Of a stretch of 64,000 nucleotides of DNA, positions 49,205-58,756 are shown piece after piece. Under the pieces are notes generated by a model. That model had not been told where the DNA came from and searched no databases. It was given only the letters and a program-made list of their open reading frames with translations. Position 1 is the first letter of the stretch; each line of letters begins with the position of its first letter. The position numbers were made by a program, and so were the translations under genes. The DNA is from Solirubrobacteraceae bacterium (GTDB lineage: Bacteria; Actinomycetota; Thermoleophilia; Solirubrobacterales; Solirubrobacteraceae). Location: contig JALNWQ010000006.1 in NCBI GenBank assembly GCA_023230855.1, positions 62,001 to 126,000 of the forward strand, in the 5' to 3' direction.

Positions 49205-52200
49205 ATGACGCCCCCCGAGGCCCCCAGGAACCGGCTGCTCGGCGTGCACCGCCACCTGCGCCGCGGGCCGGTGTCCGAGGAGGGCTGGAGCCAGCTCGTC
49301 GCCAAGGACCGTCGCTGGGAGCGGACCTACCGCGGACGGTGGCAGCACGACAAGGTCGTCCGCTCCACCCACGGCGTCAACTGCACCGGCTCCTGCTCGT
49401 GGAAGGTGTACGTCAAGGAGGGCCTCGTCACCTGGGAGACGCAGGCCACCGACTATCCCTCCACCGGTCCCGACATGCCGGAGTACGAGCCACGCGGTTG
49501 CCCGCGCGGAGCGTCGTTCTCGTGGTACGTCTACTCACCGCTGCGGCTCAAGCGCCCGTACGTCCGCGGCACGCTGCTGGAGCTCTTCCGCAGCGCCCGC
49601 GACCGGCTCGGCGACCCGGTCGCCGCATGGGCGTCGATCGTGGAGGACCCCGAGGTCGCCCGCGCGTACAAGCGCGAGCGCGGACGCGGCGGGTTCGTCC
49701 GCGCGTCGTGGGACGACGCCGTCGACCTCATCGCCGCCGCCCACGTCCACACGATCCGGGAGCACGGGCCGGACCGCACCGCCGGGTTCTCGCCGATCCC
49801 GGCGATGTCGATGGCGTCCTACGCCGCCGGGGCCCGGTTCTACTCGCTCATCGGCGGCGTGGTGCTGTCGTTCTACGACTGGTACGCCGACCTGCCGCCG
49901 TCGTCGCCCCAGACGTTCGGCGACCAGACCGACGTGCCGGAGTCCGGTGACTGGTGGAACGCCGGGTACATGATCGTGTGGGGCACGAACCTGCCGACGA
50001 CGCGGACGCCCGACGCGCACTTCATGACCGAGGCGCGGTACCGCGGGCAGAAGGTCGTCGTCGTCTCGCCCGACTACGCCGAGCACACGAAGTTCGCCGA
50101 CCACTGGCTCGCCGGGCGGCCCGGCACCGACGGGGCCCTGGCGATGGCGATGGGCCACGTCATCCTCAAGGAGTTCCACGTCGACCGTCAGGCGCCGTAC
50201 TTCCGCGACTACGCGCGCCGCTACACCGACATGCCGCTGCTCGTCACGCTCCGCGAGCGCGACGGGGCGTACGTCCCCGACCGGATGCTGCGCGCGTCGG
50301 ACCTCGGGGACGCCGCGGCGGACGAGGCCGAGCACGCCGAGTGGAAGCCGGTCCTCGTCGACGAGCGCACCGGGGAGCCGGTGGTGCCGACCGGGTCGGT
50401 CGGCCACCGCTACGGCGAGCCGGGCCGGTGGAACCTGCGCCTGGACGGCGTCGTGCCCCGCCTGAGCCTCCACGGCCACGCCGACGAGGACGTGCCGGTC
50501 GACCTGCCGCGGTTCGACGTCGGCGAGGGCGAGCACGGCGGGATCATGCGCCGCGGCGTCCCCGCGCGCCGGATCGGCGGGCGGCTCGTCACGACGGTGC
50601 TCGACCTGACCCTCGCCCAGTACGGCGTGGGGCGCCCCGGCCTCCCCGGCGAGTGGCCGGCCGACTACGACGACCCGCTCCCCCACACCCCGGCCTGGCA
50701 GGAGGCGATCACCGGCGTCGACCGGCATCTGGCGGCGCGGGTCGCCCGCGAGTTCGCCCGCAACGCCGAGCGCACGAACGGCCGCTCGATGATCTGCATG
50801 GGCGCGGGGACGAACCACTGGTTCCACTCCGACGAGACGTACCGCACGTTCCTCGCCCTCGTGCTCATGTGCGGCTGCCAGGGCGTCAACGGCGGCGGCT
50901 GGGCGCACTACGTCGGGCAGGAGAAGGTCCGGCCGCTCACCGGCCTGCAGACGCTGGCGTTCGCGACCGACTGGGTCCGGCCGCCACGCCACCAGTCCTC
51001 GACGCCGTTCTTCTACCTCGCGTCCGAGCAGTGGCGGTACGAGCGCATCCGTCCCGCCGACCACGCGTCGCCGCTGGGTCGCGGCCTGCTCGACGGGATG
51101 CACATCGCCGACGTCAACGCGCTCGGGGCCCGCCTGGGCTGGTTGCCGTCGTTCCCGTCGTTCGACCGCAACCCGCTGGACCTCGCCGACGAGGCGGACG
51201 CCGCCGGCCGCGACGTCGCCGACCACGTCGTCGACGAGCTCCGGGCCGGGCACCTGCGATTCGCGTGCGAGGACCCGGGGGCGCCCGGCAACCACCCGAT
51301 GGTCATGACGATCTGGCGGGCCAACCTCCTGGGGTCGTCCGGCAAGGGGCACGAGTACTTCCTCAAGCACATGCTCGGCACGACCGAGAGCGCGGTGCGA
51401 GCCGAGGAGGCCCCCGAGGACGAGCGCCCGCGCGACGTCCGCTGGCGCGACGAGGCGGCGGAGGGCAAGCTCGACCTCCTGACGACGGTCGACTTCCGGA
51501 TGACGAGCACGGCGATCTTCTCCGACGTCGTCCTCCCCGGCGCGACGTCGTCGCCGCCCCGCTCGCGCACGACGGGCCCGACGAGATCGCCCAGCCGCTG
51601 GGCGAGGTCCGCGACTGGCGGGCCGGCGAGTGCGATCCCGTGCCGGGCCGGACGATGCCGAAGCTCGTCGTCGTCGAGCGCGACTACGCCGCGATCGGCG
51701 CGAGGTGGGCGGCGCTCGGACCGCTCGTCGAGGAGCTCGGCACGACGATCAAGAGCGCCCGGTGGGTCGCCGACGAGGAGGTCGCGCACCTGCGGGCCCA
51801 CAACGGCGCGGTCCGCGGCGGTCCCGCCGACGGCCGTCCGTCGCTGGAGCGGGTCGAGCACGCGTGCGAGGCGATCCTCGCCCTGTCCGGCACGACGAAC
51901 GGCCGCCTGTCGGTAGAGGGGTTCCGGTCGCTGGAGCGCCTGTGCGGCGTGCCGATGGACCACCTGGCGACCGGCAGCGAGGACCTGCGGATCACGTTCG
52001 CCGACGCCCAGGTCCAGCCGCGCACGGTGATGACGTCGCCGGAGTGGTCGGGGATCGAGGCGCACGGGCGCCGCTACTCGCCGTTCACGATGAACGTCGA
52101 GTGCGACAAGCCGTGGCACACCCTGTCGGGCCGCCAGCACCTCTACCTCGACCACGCGTGGATGCTCGAGCTCGGCGAGGGCCTGCCCGCCTACCGTCCG

Positions 52201-52719
52201 CCGCTGCGCTACACGGCGATCTTCGGCGACCAGGGGGCGCGGGACGGGTCCGGGCGCAAGGAGCTGACGCTCCAGTACCTCACCCCCCACTCCAAGTGGT
52301 CGATCCACTCCGAGTACCAGGACAACCTCCACATGCTCACCCTGTTCCGCGGCGGCGGGATGCTGTGGGTGAGCGTCGAGGACGCGGCCGACCTCGACAT
52401 CGCCGACGGCGACTGGGTCGAGAGCTACAACCGCAACGGGGTGATCGCGCTGCGCGCCACGGTGTCGCACCGGATCCCCCAGGGCACCTGCCTGCTGTAC
52501 CACGCCAAGGACCGCAACCTGCAGGTGCCGCTCACCGAGATGCACGGCAGGCGGGGCGGCACCGACAACTCGCTGACCCGGATCGTCATGAAGCCGACGC
52601 ACTTCATCGGCGGGTACGCCCAGCTGTCGTTCGGGTTCAACTACTACGGACCGACCGGGTCGCAACGCGACGAGGTCACGGTGCTACGCAAGCGCGAGGC
52701 GAAGGTGGTGTACGAATGA
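49205..52719 (+). pseudogene. narG: Respiratory nitrate reductase alpha subunit, broken by an internal deletion with frameshift
   Basis: Molybdopterin catalytic subunit of the membrane-bound nitrate reductase. The N-terminal half is intact: FS0 cluster ligands in HGVNCTGSCSW and RGCPRGASFSWY, Mo-ligand region YDWYADLPPSSPQTFGDQTDVPES, and LLGSSGKGHEYFLKHMLGT. After TAIFSDVVLPGAT (~51547) the frame fails and hits a stop at 51916. The rest of NarG resumes in the frame one base earlier at RDVVAAPLAHDGPDEIAQP and runs normally to the end (FGFNYYGPTGSQRDE). By comparison with E. coli NarG about 55 residues starting WYEK and containing DMHPF are missing. Total length is 3515 bp, not a multiple of 3. 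The end overlaps narH by ATGA. Real inactivation or assembly error. Confidence 0.85.
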
Positions 52720-54338
52720 CGATCCGCGCGCAGGTCGGGATGGTGATGAACCTCGACAAGTGCATCGGGTGCCACACCTGCAGCGTCACCTGCAAGCAGG
52801 TGTGGACCGACCGTCCCGGCGCCGAGTACATGTGGTTCAACGACGTCGAGACGAAGCCCGGCGTCGGCTACCCCAAGCGCTGGGAGGACCAGGAGCAGTG
52901 GCGTGGCGGCTGGGAGCTCGACAAGAAGGGCCGGCTGCGGCTCAAGGGCGGCGGCCGGCTCAAGAAGCTGCTGCGGATCTTCGCCAACCCCGACATGCCC
53001 GAGCTCGACGACTACTACGAGCCGTGGACGTACGACTTCGACCAGCTCGTGGAGGCGCCCCGGCAGCGCCACGATCCGGTCGCGCGCGCCCGATCGCAGG
53101 TCTCCGGCCGCCGGATGGACGAGATCGGCTGGGGGCCCAACTGGGAGGACAACCTCGCCGGCGCGCCGGAGCGGATCCACGACGATCCGCTGACCGACGG
53201 GATCGAGGACCAGGTCCGGGCCGAGTACGAGCAGGCGTTCATGCTGTACCTGCCCCGGATCTGCGAGCACTGCCTCAACCCGGCGTGCGTCGCGTCCTGC
53301 CCGTCGGGCGCGATGTACAAGCGCGAGGAGGACGGCATCGTCCTCGTCGACCAGGAGAAGTGCCGCAGCTGGCGCTACTGCGTGTCGGGCTGCCCGTACA
53401 AGAAGGTGTACTTCAACCACAAGTCCGGCAAGGCCGAGAAGTGCACGCTCTGCTACCCGCGGATCGAGCAGGGCCAGCCCACGATCTGCTCGGAGACCTG
53501 CGTCGGACGGATCCGCTACCTCGGCCTCGTGCTCTACGACGTCGACCGCGTCGAGGCGGCCGCCTCGGTCCCCGACGAGCGCGACCTACTCGCCGCGCAA
53601 CGGGACGTGTTCCTCGACCCGTCCGATCCCGACGTCCGCGCCCGCGCGCTCGCCGACGGGATCCCGGAGGACTGGATCGACGCCGCGGTCCGCTCCCCCG
53701 TGTACGCGCTGGCGATGCGCTACCGGGTGGCCCTCCCACTGCACCCGGAGTACCGGACGCTGCCGATGGTCTGGTACGTGCCGCCGCTGTCGCCGATCGC
53801 CGGCACGATGGAGGCCGACGGCTACGAGGCCGATCCCGACGAGGTCTTCTCCGCCGTCGACGACCCGGACGCGATGCGGGTCCCCGTCGACTACCTCGCC
53901 AACCTCCTCGCCGCCGGCGACGGCGAGCAGATCCGGGACGTGCTGCGACGCCTCGCCGCGATGCGCCACCACATGCGCAAGCGCGAGGTCCTCGGCGAGC
54001 ACGACGAGTCCCGCGCCGCCGCGGTCGGCATGAGCGTCGAGGAGATCGAGGACCTCTACCGGCTCCTGGCGATCGCGAAGTACGAGGACCGCTACGTCAT
54101 CCCGCCGGCGCACGCCGAGCAGGCCGGGAACCTGCTCGAGGAGCGCGGGACCTGCGGTCTGGACTTCGAGGGCGGGCCCGGCAACTGCGGCGCGATCGAG
54201 CGGGACGTGTCGCGGCCACCGGGCTACGACGCCGCCGCCGACGCGCAGTCGGCGATGCGCCCCGACGCCGACCGCGTCGACCTCGACATCGTCCAGATGC
54301 TCGGCGACCGCCGGCGCGAGGAGGGCCTGGACCGATGA
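52716..54338 (+). CDS. narH: Respiratory nitrate reductase beta subunit
   Basis: Electron-transfer subunit carrying three [4Fe-4S] and one [3Fe-4S] cluster. 540 residues. Cluster motifs: CIGCHTCSVTCKQVW near the N-terminus, then ICEHCLNPACVASCPSGAM, KCRSWRYCVSGCPYKK with the Trp that marks the [3Fe-4S] site, and KCTLCYPRIEQGQPTICSETC. All are intact. It links NarG to NarI on the cytoplasmic face. ATG overlaps the narG end by 4 bp, and the stop overlaps narJ the same way. Confidence 0.95.
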   Translation: MTIRAQVGMVMNLDKCIGCHTCSVTCKQVWTDRPGAEYMWFNDVETKPGVGYPKRWEDQEQWRGGWELDKKGRLRLKGGGRLKKLLRIFANPDMPELDDYYEPWTYDFDQLVEAPRQRHDPVARARSQVSGRRMDEIGWGPNWEDNLAGAPERIHDDPLTDGIEDQVRAEYEQAFMLYLPRICEHCLNPACVASCPSGAMYKREEDGIVLVDQEKCRSWRYCVSGCPYKKVYFNHKSGKAEKCTLCYPRIEQGQPTICSETCVGRIRYLGLVLYDVDRVEAAASVPDERDLLAAQRDVFLDPSDPDVRARALADGIPEDWIDAAVRSPVYALAMRYRVALPLHPEYRTLPMVWYVPPLSPIAGTMEADGYEADPDEVFSAVDDPDAMRVPVDYLANLLAAGDGEQIRDVLRRLAAMRHHMRKREVLGEHDESRAAAVGMSVEEIEDLYRLLAIAKYEDRYVIPPAHAEQAGNLLEERGTCGLDFEGGPGNCGAIERDVSRPPGYDAAADAQSAMRPDADRVDLDIVQMLGDRRREEGLDR

Positions 54339-54991
54339 TCCGCGGCCGGCCACGACGCCGCGACGCCGACGCGTCGCGCACCCTCGACCTCTGCGGCCTG
54401 CTGCTGGAGTACCCGCACGAGCGGACGCACGCGGGGGCCGGCGAGCTCCGAGACGCCGCCGACGGCCTGCCGGACGGGCCGACGCGGGACGCGCTCCGCC
54501 GCTTCCTCGCGTGGTGGACCGCCGTCCCCCTCGACGCGATCCGGCGCCACTACGTCGAGACGTTCGACCTCAAGCGCCGTTGCGGGCTGTACCTCACGTA
54601 CTACGAGGAGGGCGACAAGCGCGGCCGCGGGATGGCGTTGCTGCGGCTGCGCAAGCTCTACCGCGCCGCGGGGCTGCCGATGGCCGACGACGAGCTGCCG
54701 GACTTCCTGCCGGTGATGCTGGAGTTCGCGGCGTCCGCACCGGAGGGTCGGGGCCTCACCGTCCTGGGCCAGTACCGGGCCGAGATCGAGCTCGTGCGCC
54801 TGGCGCTCGTCGACGAGGGCAGCCCGTACGCCGCGCTGCTCGACGCGGTGACGCTCGTCCTCGGCGAGCCCTCCGCGGTGGACCGGGCGCGCGCGGCGAC
54901 CGTCGCCGCCCAGGGCCCACCGCAGGAGCTCGTGGGCCTGGAGCCGTTCGGCATGCCCGACGTCCACGGCGGCGCGGAGGCCCGACGGTGA
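54335..54991 (+). CDS. narJ: Nitrate reductase assembly chaperone
   Basis: 218 residues; TorD/NarJ-type chaperone that holds NarG for molybdenum-cofactor insertion and is not part of the final enzyme. Family features: LCGLLLEYPHER near the N-terminus, HYVETFDLKRRCGLYLTYYEEGDKRGRGMALLRLRKLYRAAG in outline, and DELPDFLPVMLEF. 4-bp overlaps with narH and narI. Intact, despite the broken narG. Confidence 0.92.
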   Translation: MIRGRPRRRDADASRTLDLCGLLLEYPHERTHAGAGELRDAADGLPDGPTRDALRRFLAWWTAVPLDAIRRHYVETFDLKRRCGLYLTYYEEGDKRGRGMALLRLRKLYRAAGLPMADDELPDFLPVMLEFAASAPEGRGLTVLGQYRAEIELVRLALVDEGSPYAALLDAVTLVLGEPSAVDRARAATVAAQGPPQELVGLEPFGMPDVHGGAEARR

Positions 54992-55707
54992 GCGCCGGCG
55001 ACGTCCTCCTGTGGATCATCCTGCCGTACGTCGCGCTGGCGACGTTCGTCGTCGGCCACTGGTGGCGCTACCGCACCGACCGGTTCGGCTGGGGCGCCCG
55101 GTCGACGCAGCTGCTGGAGCGTCGGATCCTCGGCTGGGCGAGCCCGGCGTTCCACTTCGGCATCCTCGCCGCCGCCGGCGGCCACGTCATCGGCCTGGTG
55201 ATCCCGGCGTCGTGGACGGCGTCGCTCGGGATCAGCGAGAACGCCTACCACTGGTTCGCGGCGGTCGCCGGCGGGTTGGCCGGGCTCCTCACGGTCGTCG
55301 GGTTCGTCGGCCTGCTCTACCGACGGACGACGAACGACCGGGTCCGCCGGACGACGACGCCGGCCGACATGGTGACCTACGGCCTGCTGACGTTCCTCGT
55401 CCTGCAGGGCACGTACATCGCGTTCGGGGAGAACCTCCTCGCCGACGACGCGCACCACTACCGCGACACCATGGGCGCGTGGTGGCGGTCGCTGTTCGCG
55501 CTCGACCCCGACGTCGACGCCGCGGTGGCCGCGCCGTTCATGTACCAGCTGCACGCCGTGGCGGCCTGGGCGTTCTGGGCGTTCTTCCCGTTCAGCCGGC
55601 TCGTCCACGTGTGGAGCCTGCCGTGGCAGTACATCGGCCGGCCGCCGATCCTGTACCGGCGACGGTTCGCGACGTCGCGCCGCGCCGCACGCCGGGGCGC
55701 GCGGTGA
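54988..55707 (+). CDS. narI: Nitrate reductase gamma subunit (di-haem b membrane anchor)
   Basis: 239 residues, five membrane segments. It takes electrons from menaquinol and passes them through two b haems to NarH. Candidate haem ligands are in SPAFHFGILAAAGGHVIGL (His pair on one helix) and in MYQLHAVAAWAFWAFFPFSRLVHVW near the C-terminus, the expected distribution. GTG start in the GTGA overlap with narJ. Confidence 0.93.
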   Translation: MSAGDVLLWIILPYVALATFVVGHWWRYRTDRFGWGARSTQLLERRILGWASPAFHFGILAAAGGHVIGLVIPASWTASLGISENAYHWFAAVAGGLAGLLTVVGFVGLLYRRTTNDRVRRTTTPADMVTYGLLTFLVLQGTYIAFGENLLADDAHHYRDTMGAWWRSLFALDPDVDAAVAAPFMYQLHAVAAWAFWAFFPFSRLVHVWSLPWQYIGRPPILYRRRFATSRRAARRGAR

Positions 55708-56954
55708 CCGGAGCAGGCCCACCGTCGGGCTCCGCGGCGGGCCGGTCGGAGGATTCCGGAGCGCCCCCGACCGTCGGTCGCGACGCCGCCACGTCGACGC
55801 CCGACCCGCCCGGGAGCCGGCGCGCGCTCGTCGTCTCCACCCTCGCGTTCACCGTCGCGTTCTACGCGTGGAGCCTGCTGGGGCCGCTCGGGCCCGACCT
55901 CCAGGACGAGCTCGAGCTCAGCGACTTCGAGCTGTCGGTGGTGGTGGCGCTCCCGGTCGTGCTCGGCTCGATCATGCGCCTGCCGATGGGCGTCCTCGCG
56001 GACCGCCACGGCGCGCGGTCCGTCCTCGGCCTGTTGCTCGGCTGGACGATCGTGCCGCTGGCGGCGCTCGCGGCGTGGCACTCGTCGCTCGCGGCGCTCC
56101 TCGCGCTCGGCTTCCTCCTGGGGTTCGCCGGGTCGTCGTTCGCCGTCGGCGTGCCGTTCGTCTCGCGATGGTTCTCCACCGAGCGCCAGGGATACGCGCT
56201 CGGCGTGTACGGCGCCGGGATGGGCGGGACGGTGCTGGCGGGCCTCACGGCGCCGACGATCGCCGACCAGTGGGGGATCGGCGCCCCGTTCGTCGTCGCC
56301 GCGGTCCTCGTCGCGGTGGTCCTCGTCGTGTGGCTCGTCGCCGCCGAGCCGCCCCCCGGGGCGCCGACGCGGGCCACCCCGCGCGAGCCGGGCCGCGGCG
56401 TGACGCGCCTGCTGCGGACCGAGCCCCGGGCGTGGGCGCTGACGTTGTTCTACTTCGTGTCGTTCGGCGGGTTCGTGTCGATGTTCCTCTACCTGCCGAA
56501 GCTCCTCACCGGCGTCCACGAGCTGTCGCGCACGGACGCCGGGGCGCGCGCCGCCGGGTTCGCCGCGCTGGCGGTCATCGCCCGCCCCGTCGGCGGCATG
56601 CTCGCCGACCGGATCGGGGCCGACCGGGTGCTGCGCTGGTCGTTCGTCGGCACCGCGCTGCTGGCGCTCGTCGTCGCCGGGACGTACGAGGAGATGGTGC
56701 CGCTGACCGCCGCCTGCCTCGCCCTGGCGGTCGCGCTCGGCCTCGGCACCGGCGCGGTGTTCAAGCTCGTGGCGGCGTGGTTCCCGCGCGAGGTCGGCGC
56801 GGTGACGGGCGTGGTGAGCGCGGCGGGCGGGCTCGGGGGGTTCTTCCCGCCGCTGCTCATGGGCGTCGTCGACTACCGCGTGGGGTTCGTCCTGCTGGCG
56901 CTCATCGCCGCCACGGCGCTCGTGGCGCTGCGCCGCAGCCACGGGCCCGGCTGA
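55704..56954 (+). CDS. narK: Nitrate/nitrite transporter (MFS, NarK family)
   Basis: 416 residues with ~12 hydrophobic segments. NarK signatures: FYAWSLLGPLGPDLQDELELSDFELSVVVALPVVLGSIMRLPMGVLADRHGARSV in outline, and the nitrate-signature glycine motifs AGSSFAVGVPFVSRWF and VSAAGGLGGFFPPLLMG. It brings nitrate in and may export nitrite. The ~40-residue polar N-terminal extension (from GTG 55704, GTGA overlap with narI) is longer than usual; a later start is possible. Fifth gene of the nar operon. Confidence 0.92.
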   Translation: MTGAGPPSGSAAGRSEDSGAPPTVGRDAATSTPDPPGSRRALVVSTLAFTVAFYAWSLLGPLGPDLQDELELSDFELSVVVALPVVLGSIMRLPMGVLADRHGARSVLGLLLGWTIVPLAALAAWHSSLAALLALGFLLGFAGSSFAVGVPFVSRWFSTERQGYALGVYGAGMGGTVLAGLTAPTIADQWGIGAPFVVAAVLVAVVLVVWLVAAEPPPGAPTRATPREPGRGVTRLLRTEPRAWALTLFYFVSFGGFVSMFLYLPKLLTGVHELSRTDAGARAAGFAALAVIARPVGGMLADRIGADRVLRWSFVGTALLALVVAGTYEEMVPLTAACLALAVALGLGTGAVFKLVAAWFPREVGAVTGVVSAAGGLGGFFPPLLMGVVDYRVGFVLLALIAATALVALRRSHGPG

Positions 56955-56977
56955 CGGACCCCGCCCCCCCGCGACGC

Positions 56978-57973
56978 TCAGACCGTCGCCGGCGTGGCGA
57001 GCACGCCGGTGAGGCGGTCGCGGATGATGCCCTCCGCCTCGGTGACCATGCGCTCGACGAGCTCCTGGCAGGTGGGGATGTCGTTGATGATGCCCTGGAC
57101 GAGGCCGACCGACCAGACGCCCCGCTCCGGATCGCCCTGCTCGTACACCTCGCGACCGCGGGCCCCGGCGACCAGGTCCTTGACGTCCTCGAACGTGCCG
57201 CCGTCCTCCTCGAGGATCTTCACGACCTCGCGCGAGACGCCGTTGGACGCCACCCGGGCCGTGTTGCGCAGCGGGCGGAACATGAGCTCGGTGTCGCGCT
57301 CGGTGTTCGCGACGATCTGCTCCTTCACGCGCTGGTGGACGGGCGCCTCGACCGTCGCGAGGAACCGCGAGCCCATGTTGACCGCGTCGGCGCCGAGCGC
57401 GAGCGCGGCGACGAGGCCCCGCGCGTCGCCGATGCCCCCCGACGCGATGATCGGCACGGTCAGCTGGTCCGCCGCCGCCGGGATGAGCACGAGGTTGGGG
57501 ACGTCGTCCTCGCCCGGGTGGCCGGCGCACTCGAACCCGTCGACGGACACCGCGTCGACGCCGAGCTTCTCGGCCTTCACCGCGTGGCGGACCGACGTCG
57601 CCTTGTGGATGACCTTGATGCCGTGCGGCTGGAAGTCGGCCAGGTGCTCGGCCGGGTTGGACCCGGCGGTCTCGACGATCTTCACCCCCGACTCGATGAT
57701 CGCCCGGCGGTACTCGGCGTAGGGCGGCGGGGTGATCGCCGGCAGGATCGTGAGGTTGACCCCGAACGGCTTGTCGGTCATCTCGCGCGTGCGCTCGATC
57801 TCCTTGGCCAGGTCCTCCGGCGTCGGCTGCGTCAGCGCGGTGAGGCAGCCGAGCGCCCCGGCGTTGGCGACGGCGGCGACGAGCTCGGCGCGGCCGACCC
57901 ACTGCATGCCGCCCTGGACGATCGGGTGCTCGATGCCGAAGGTCTCGGTGAACCGGGTCTTCATGACGGACAT
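56978..57973 (-). CDS. Nitronate monooxygenase (2-nitropropane dioxygenase-like, FMN)
   Basis: 331 residues, TIM barrel. It starts MKTRFTETFGIEHPIVQGGMQWVGRAELVAAVANAGALG, diagnostic of the family (key parts IVQGGM and ANAGALG). Then come VNLTILP, GFECAGHPGEDDV with the catalytic His, and the FMN phosphate site IIASGGIGDARGLVAALALGADAVNMGSRF. It oxidises nitronates or related carbon acids; many family members are misnamed, so the substrate is open. ATG 57973 (MSVMK) preferred; 57964 is possible. Divergent from the marR gene, with palindromic sites between. Confidence 0.88.
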   Translation of the reverse strand: MSVMKTRFTETFGIEHPIVQGGMQWVGRAELVAAVANAGALGCLTALTQPTPEDLAKEIERTREMTDKPFGVNLTILPAITPPPYAEYRRAIIESGVKIVETAGSNPAEHLADFQPHGIKVIHKATSVRHAVKAEKLGVDAVSVDGFECAGHPGEDDVPNLVLIPAAADQLTVPIIASGGIGDARGLVAALALGADAVNMGSRFLATVEAPVHQRVKEQIVANTERDTELMFRPLRNTARVASNGVSREVVKILEEDGGTFEDVKDLVAGARGREVYEQGDPERGVWSVGLVQGIINDIPTCQELVERMVTEAEGIIRDRLTGVLATPATV

Positions 57974-58106
57974 CTCGGGGACCTGCCTTGCTCGTGGGTG
58001 CCGGGGATCCCGGGGCCGGCCGGCCGCGGGCGCGTCGACGCGACGTGACGACGCCCCGGTCGCGTGCGCGGTCCGCGCACGGTCCCGGGCCCGCCGCCCG
58101 TCGGAT

Positions 58107-58123
58107 CGTTCGTGCCACGAACG
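58107..58123. promoter_or_regulatory. Candidate MarR operator 1
   Basis: CGTTCGTG-C-CACGAACG, perfect 8-bp arms, in the 223-bp spacer between nitronate monooxygenase and marR. Confidence 0.6.
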
Positions 58124-58137
58124 AAAGCAGCCGCCCC

Positions 58138-58172
58138 ATCGTTTGTCAACCGAACGATTCGCCTCACGAATC
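58138..58172. promoter_or_regulatory. Candidate MarR operators 2 and 3 (overlapping palindromes)
   Basis: ATCGTTTG-TCAAC-CGAACGAT (58138-58158, one mismatch) overlaps GATTCG-CCTCA-CGAATC (58156-58172, perfect). Both share TTCG/CGAA half sites with the palindrome at 58107. They end 11 bp before the marR -10 box. Confidence 0.5.
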
Positions 58173-58182
58173 CTCGCTGCGG

Positions 58183-58188
58183 TACCGT
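58183..58188 (+). promoter_or_regulatory. -10 box TACCGT of the marR gene
   Basis: TACCGT, 8 nt before the ATG at 58197, directly downstream of the palindromes, consistent with autorepression. Confidence 0.45.
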
Positions 58189-58196
58189 GGACGAGG

Positions 58197-58742
58197 ATGT
58201 CGAGCACCGGCGAGCAGCCCGCCCCCACCGCCGTCGACGCGGCGGGCCCGGCCGACGTCACGGCGCCCGACGACGTCGAGCCGCTCGTCCCGGCGTTCCT
58301 CGTCGGCCAGACGAGCTGCGTCCTCGTGAAGATCGGCCAGGTCGTCCTGCGCCTCGTGGACCGGCGGCTCGCCCCGCTGGGCCTGCGCCTGCGCCACTAC
58401 TCGCTCCTGTCCACCGTCATCGAGCAGGGCCCCCTGTCGCAGCAGGACCTCGTCGTGCGGCTGCGGATCGACAAGGCGACGATGGTCTCCTGCATCGACC
58501 TGCTCGAGGGCGCGGGGCTCGTGGAGCGCCACCGCACCGACACCGACCGCAAGCGCTACGCCATCGTCCCGACCGATCGCGGGCGCGCGGTGGCGGCCGA
58601 GGCCGACGCGCTGCTCCACGCCCTCGACGCCGAGGTCCTGGCCGACCTCGACGCGGCCGAGCACGCCGCGCTCCACACGGCGATCGAGACGCTCAACGCC
58701 GGCCCCGCCCTCCCCGCGGCGTACGACCGGACGCGCGAGTAG
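58197..58742 (+). CDS. MarR-family transcriptional regulator
   Basis: 181 residues. Winged helix: LRLRHYSLLSTVIEQGPLSQQDLVVRLRIDKATMVSCIDLLEGAGLVERHRTDTDRKRYAIVPTDRGR in outline, with the recognition helix around RIDKATMVSCIDLL and the wing RTDTDRKRYAI. Dimerisation helices at both ends. It probably represses itself and the divergent nitronate monooxygenase through the TTCG/CGAA palindromes between them. Convergent with the LLM oxidoreductase 14 bp downstream. Confidence 0.9.
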   Translation: MSSTGEQPAPTAVDAAGPADVTAPDDVEPLVPAFLVGQTSCVLVKIGQVVLRLVDRRLAPLGLRLRHYSLLSTVIEQGPLSQQDLVVRLRIDKATMVSCIDLLEGAGLVERHRTDTDRKRYAIVPTDRGRAVAAEADALLHALDAEVLADLDAAEHAALHTAIETLNAGPALPAAYDRTRE

Positions 58743-58756
58743 GGGCGCGCCGCCCG

